Shown one piece after another: positions 15,061 to 15,179 of a stretch of DNA of 15,179 bases. A program made the translations under genes and the position numbers. Below the pieces are notes generated by a model. That model saw only the letters and a list, made by a program, of their open reading frames with translations. It had not been told where the DNA came from and made no database searches. Origin of the DNA: Actinomycetes bacterium (GTDB lineage Bacteria > Actinomycetota > Actinomycetes > Actinomycetales > Cellulomonadaceae); the NCBI GenBank assembly GCA_023430425.1, contig JAEZAR010000464.1, forward strand, positions 1 through 15,179. The letters run 5' to 3'. The stretch's first letter is position 1, and every line of letters starts with the position of its first letter.

Positions 15061-15179
15061 ACGACTGGGTCGCCGGCCTCGTGGCCGTGCTCGTGCTGCT
15101 CGCCGGCTCCCTGGGCGGCTGGCCGCTCACGGCCGCGGTGCTCCGCCTCGCCGCCCGCTCCGCGGACTCGGGGGCGCCC
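15057..15179 (+). CDS. Membrane protein, partial (cut by window end)
   Basis: Forty-one codons are visible from ATG 15057, in a 4-nt ATGA overlap with the SatD-like gene, and the frame is still open at the end of the window. Residues about 5-36 form one long hydrophobic stretch with a Gly-Gly-Trp-Pro break ('LLAGSLGGWPLTAAVLRLA'), suggesting one membrane helix or a tight pair. Translational coupling implies that it works with the SatD-like protein. Too little is visible to name a family. Confidence 0.7.
   Translation, partial: MNDWVAGLVAVLVLLAGSLGGWPLTAAVLRLAARSADSGAP

Noticed and set aside
1..15179. CRISPR arrays, tRNA or rRNA genes, insertion sequences, phage genes
   Set aside because: No regularly spaced repeats, no recognisable tRNA or rRNA sequence and no transposase or integrase motifs were seen on either strand. 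Dense coding leaves no non-coding stretch over 300 bases.

Overview
The window is very GC-rich DNA from an actinobacterium. Codons end almost always in G or C, starts are often GTG (once TTG), several genes appear to be leaderless, and a Gram-positive-style type IV pilus operon lies next to the shikimate aroC-aroK-aroB-aroQ genes. A motile member of the Micrococcales, such as a Cellulomonas relative, fits best; the genus is an inference.

Layout. 1-82: a G/C homopolymer hairpin region. 83-4930: a tight plus-strand run of pilus genes: a very large prepilin (599 aa), a PilW/PulJ-like prepilin, a PilX-like large pilus protein with a repetitive middle, and the prepilin peptidase PilD. 5023-7648: pilM-pilN-pilO, coupled by ATGA and TGATG overlaps and preceded by their own promoter-like sequence. 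A perfect 14-bp hairpin (7669-7701) closes the pilus block. 7733-11115: aroC, aroK and aroB overlap, and aroQ follows with a probable leaderless promoter of its own. 11183-12457 (+) and 12433-14334 (-): two large polytopic membrane proteins resembling GT-C glycosyltransferases, convergent, with 3' ends overlapping by 25 bp. 14335-14427: a compact divergent control region. 14428-15060: a SatD-family protein with a C-terminal helix-turn-helix, coupled by ATGA to a membrane protein cut off by the window end.

How they fit together. PilD would process the prepilins, PilM/N/O form the inner alignment complex, and the large prepilins are candidate minor or tip pilins. The motor genes (pilB, pilC, pilT) and a major pilin are not in the window and may lie upstream. 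The aro genes make chorismate and look like a housekeeping neighbour.

Main discovery. Three sites share one geometry, TCAA-N16-(G/C)CCGATA, closely matching the sigma-28 (FliA/WhiG/SigD) promoter consensus. They lie upstream of pilMNO (4954-4981, +), of the first GT-C-like gene (11147-11174, +) and of the second GT-C-like gene (14368-14341, -). All point at the adjacent gene, and the last two sit so close to GTG starts that the mRNAs would be leaderless or nearly so. This suggests a motility-sigma regulon joining type IV pilus assembly with two uncharacterised membrane glycosyltransferases, perhaps for glycosylating pilin, flagellin or an envelope polymer.
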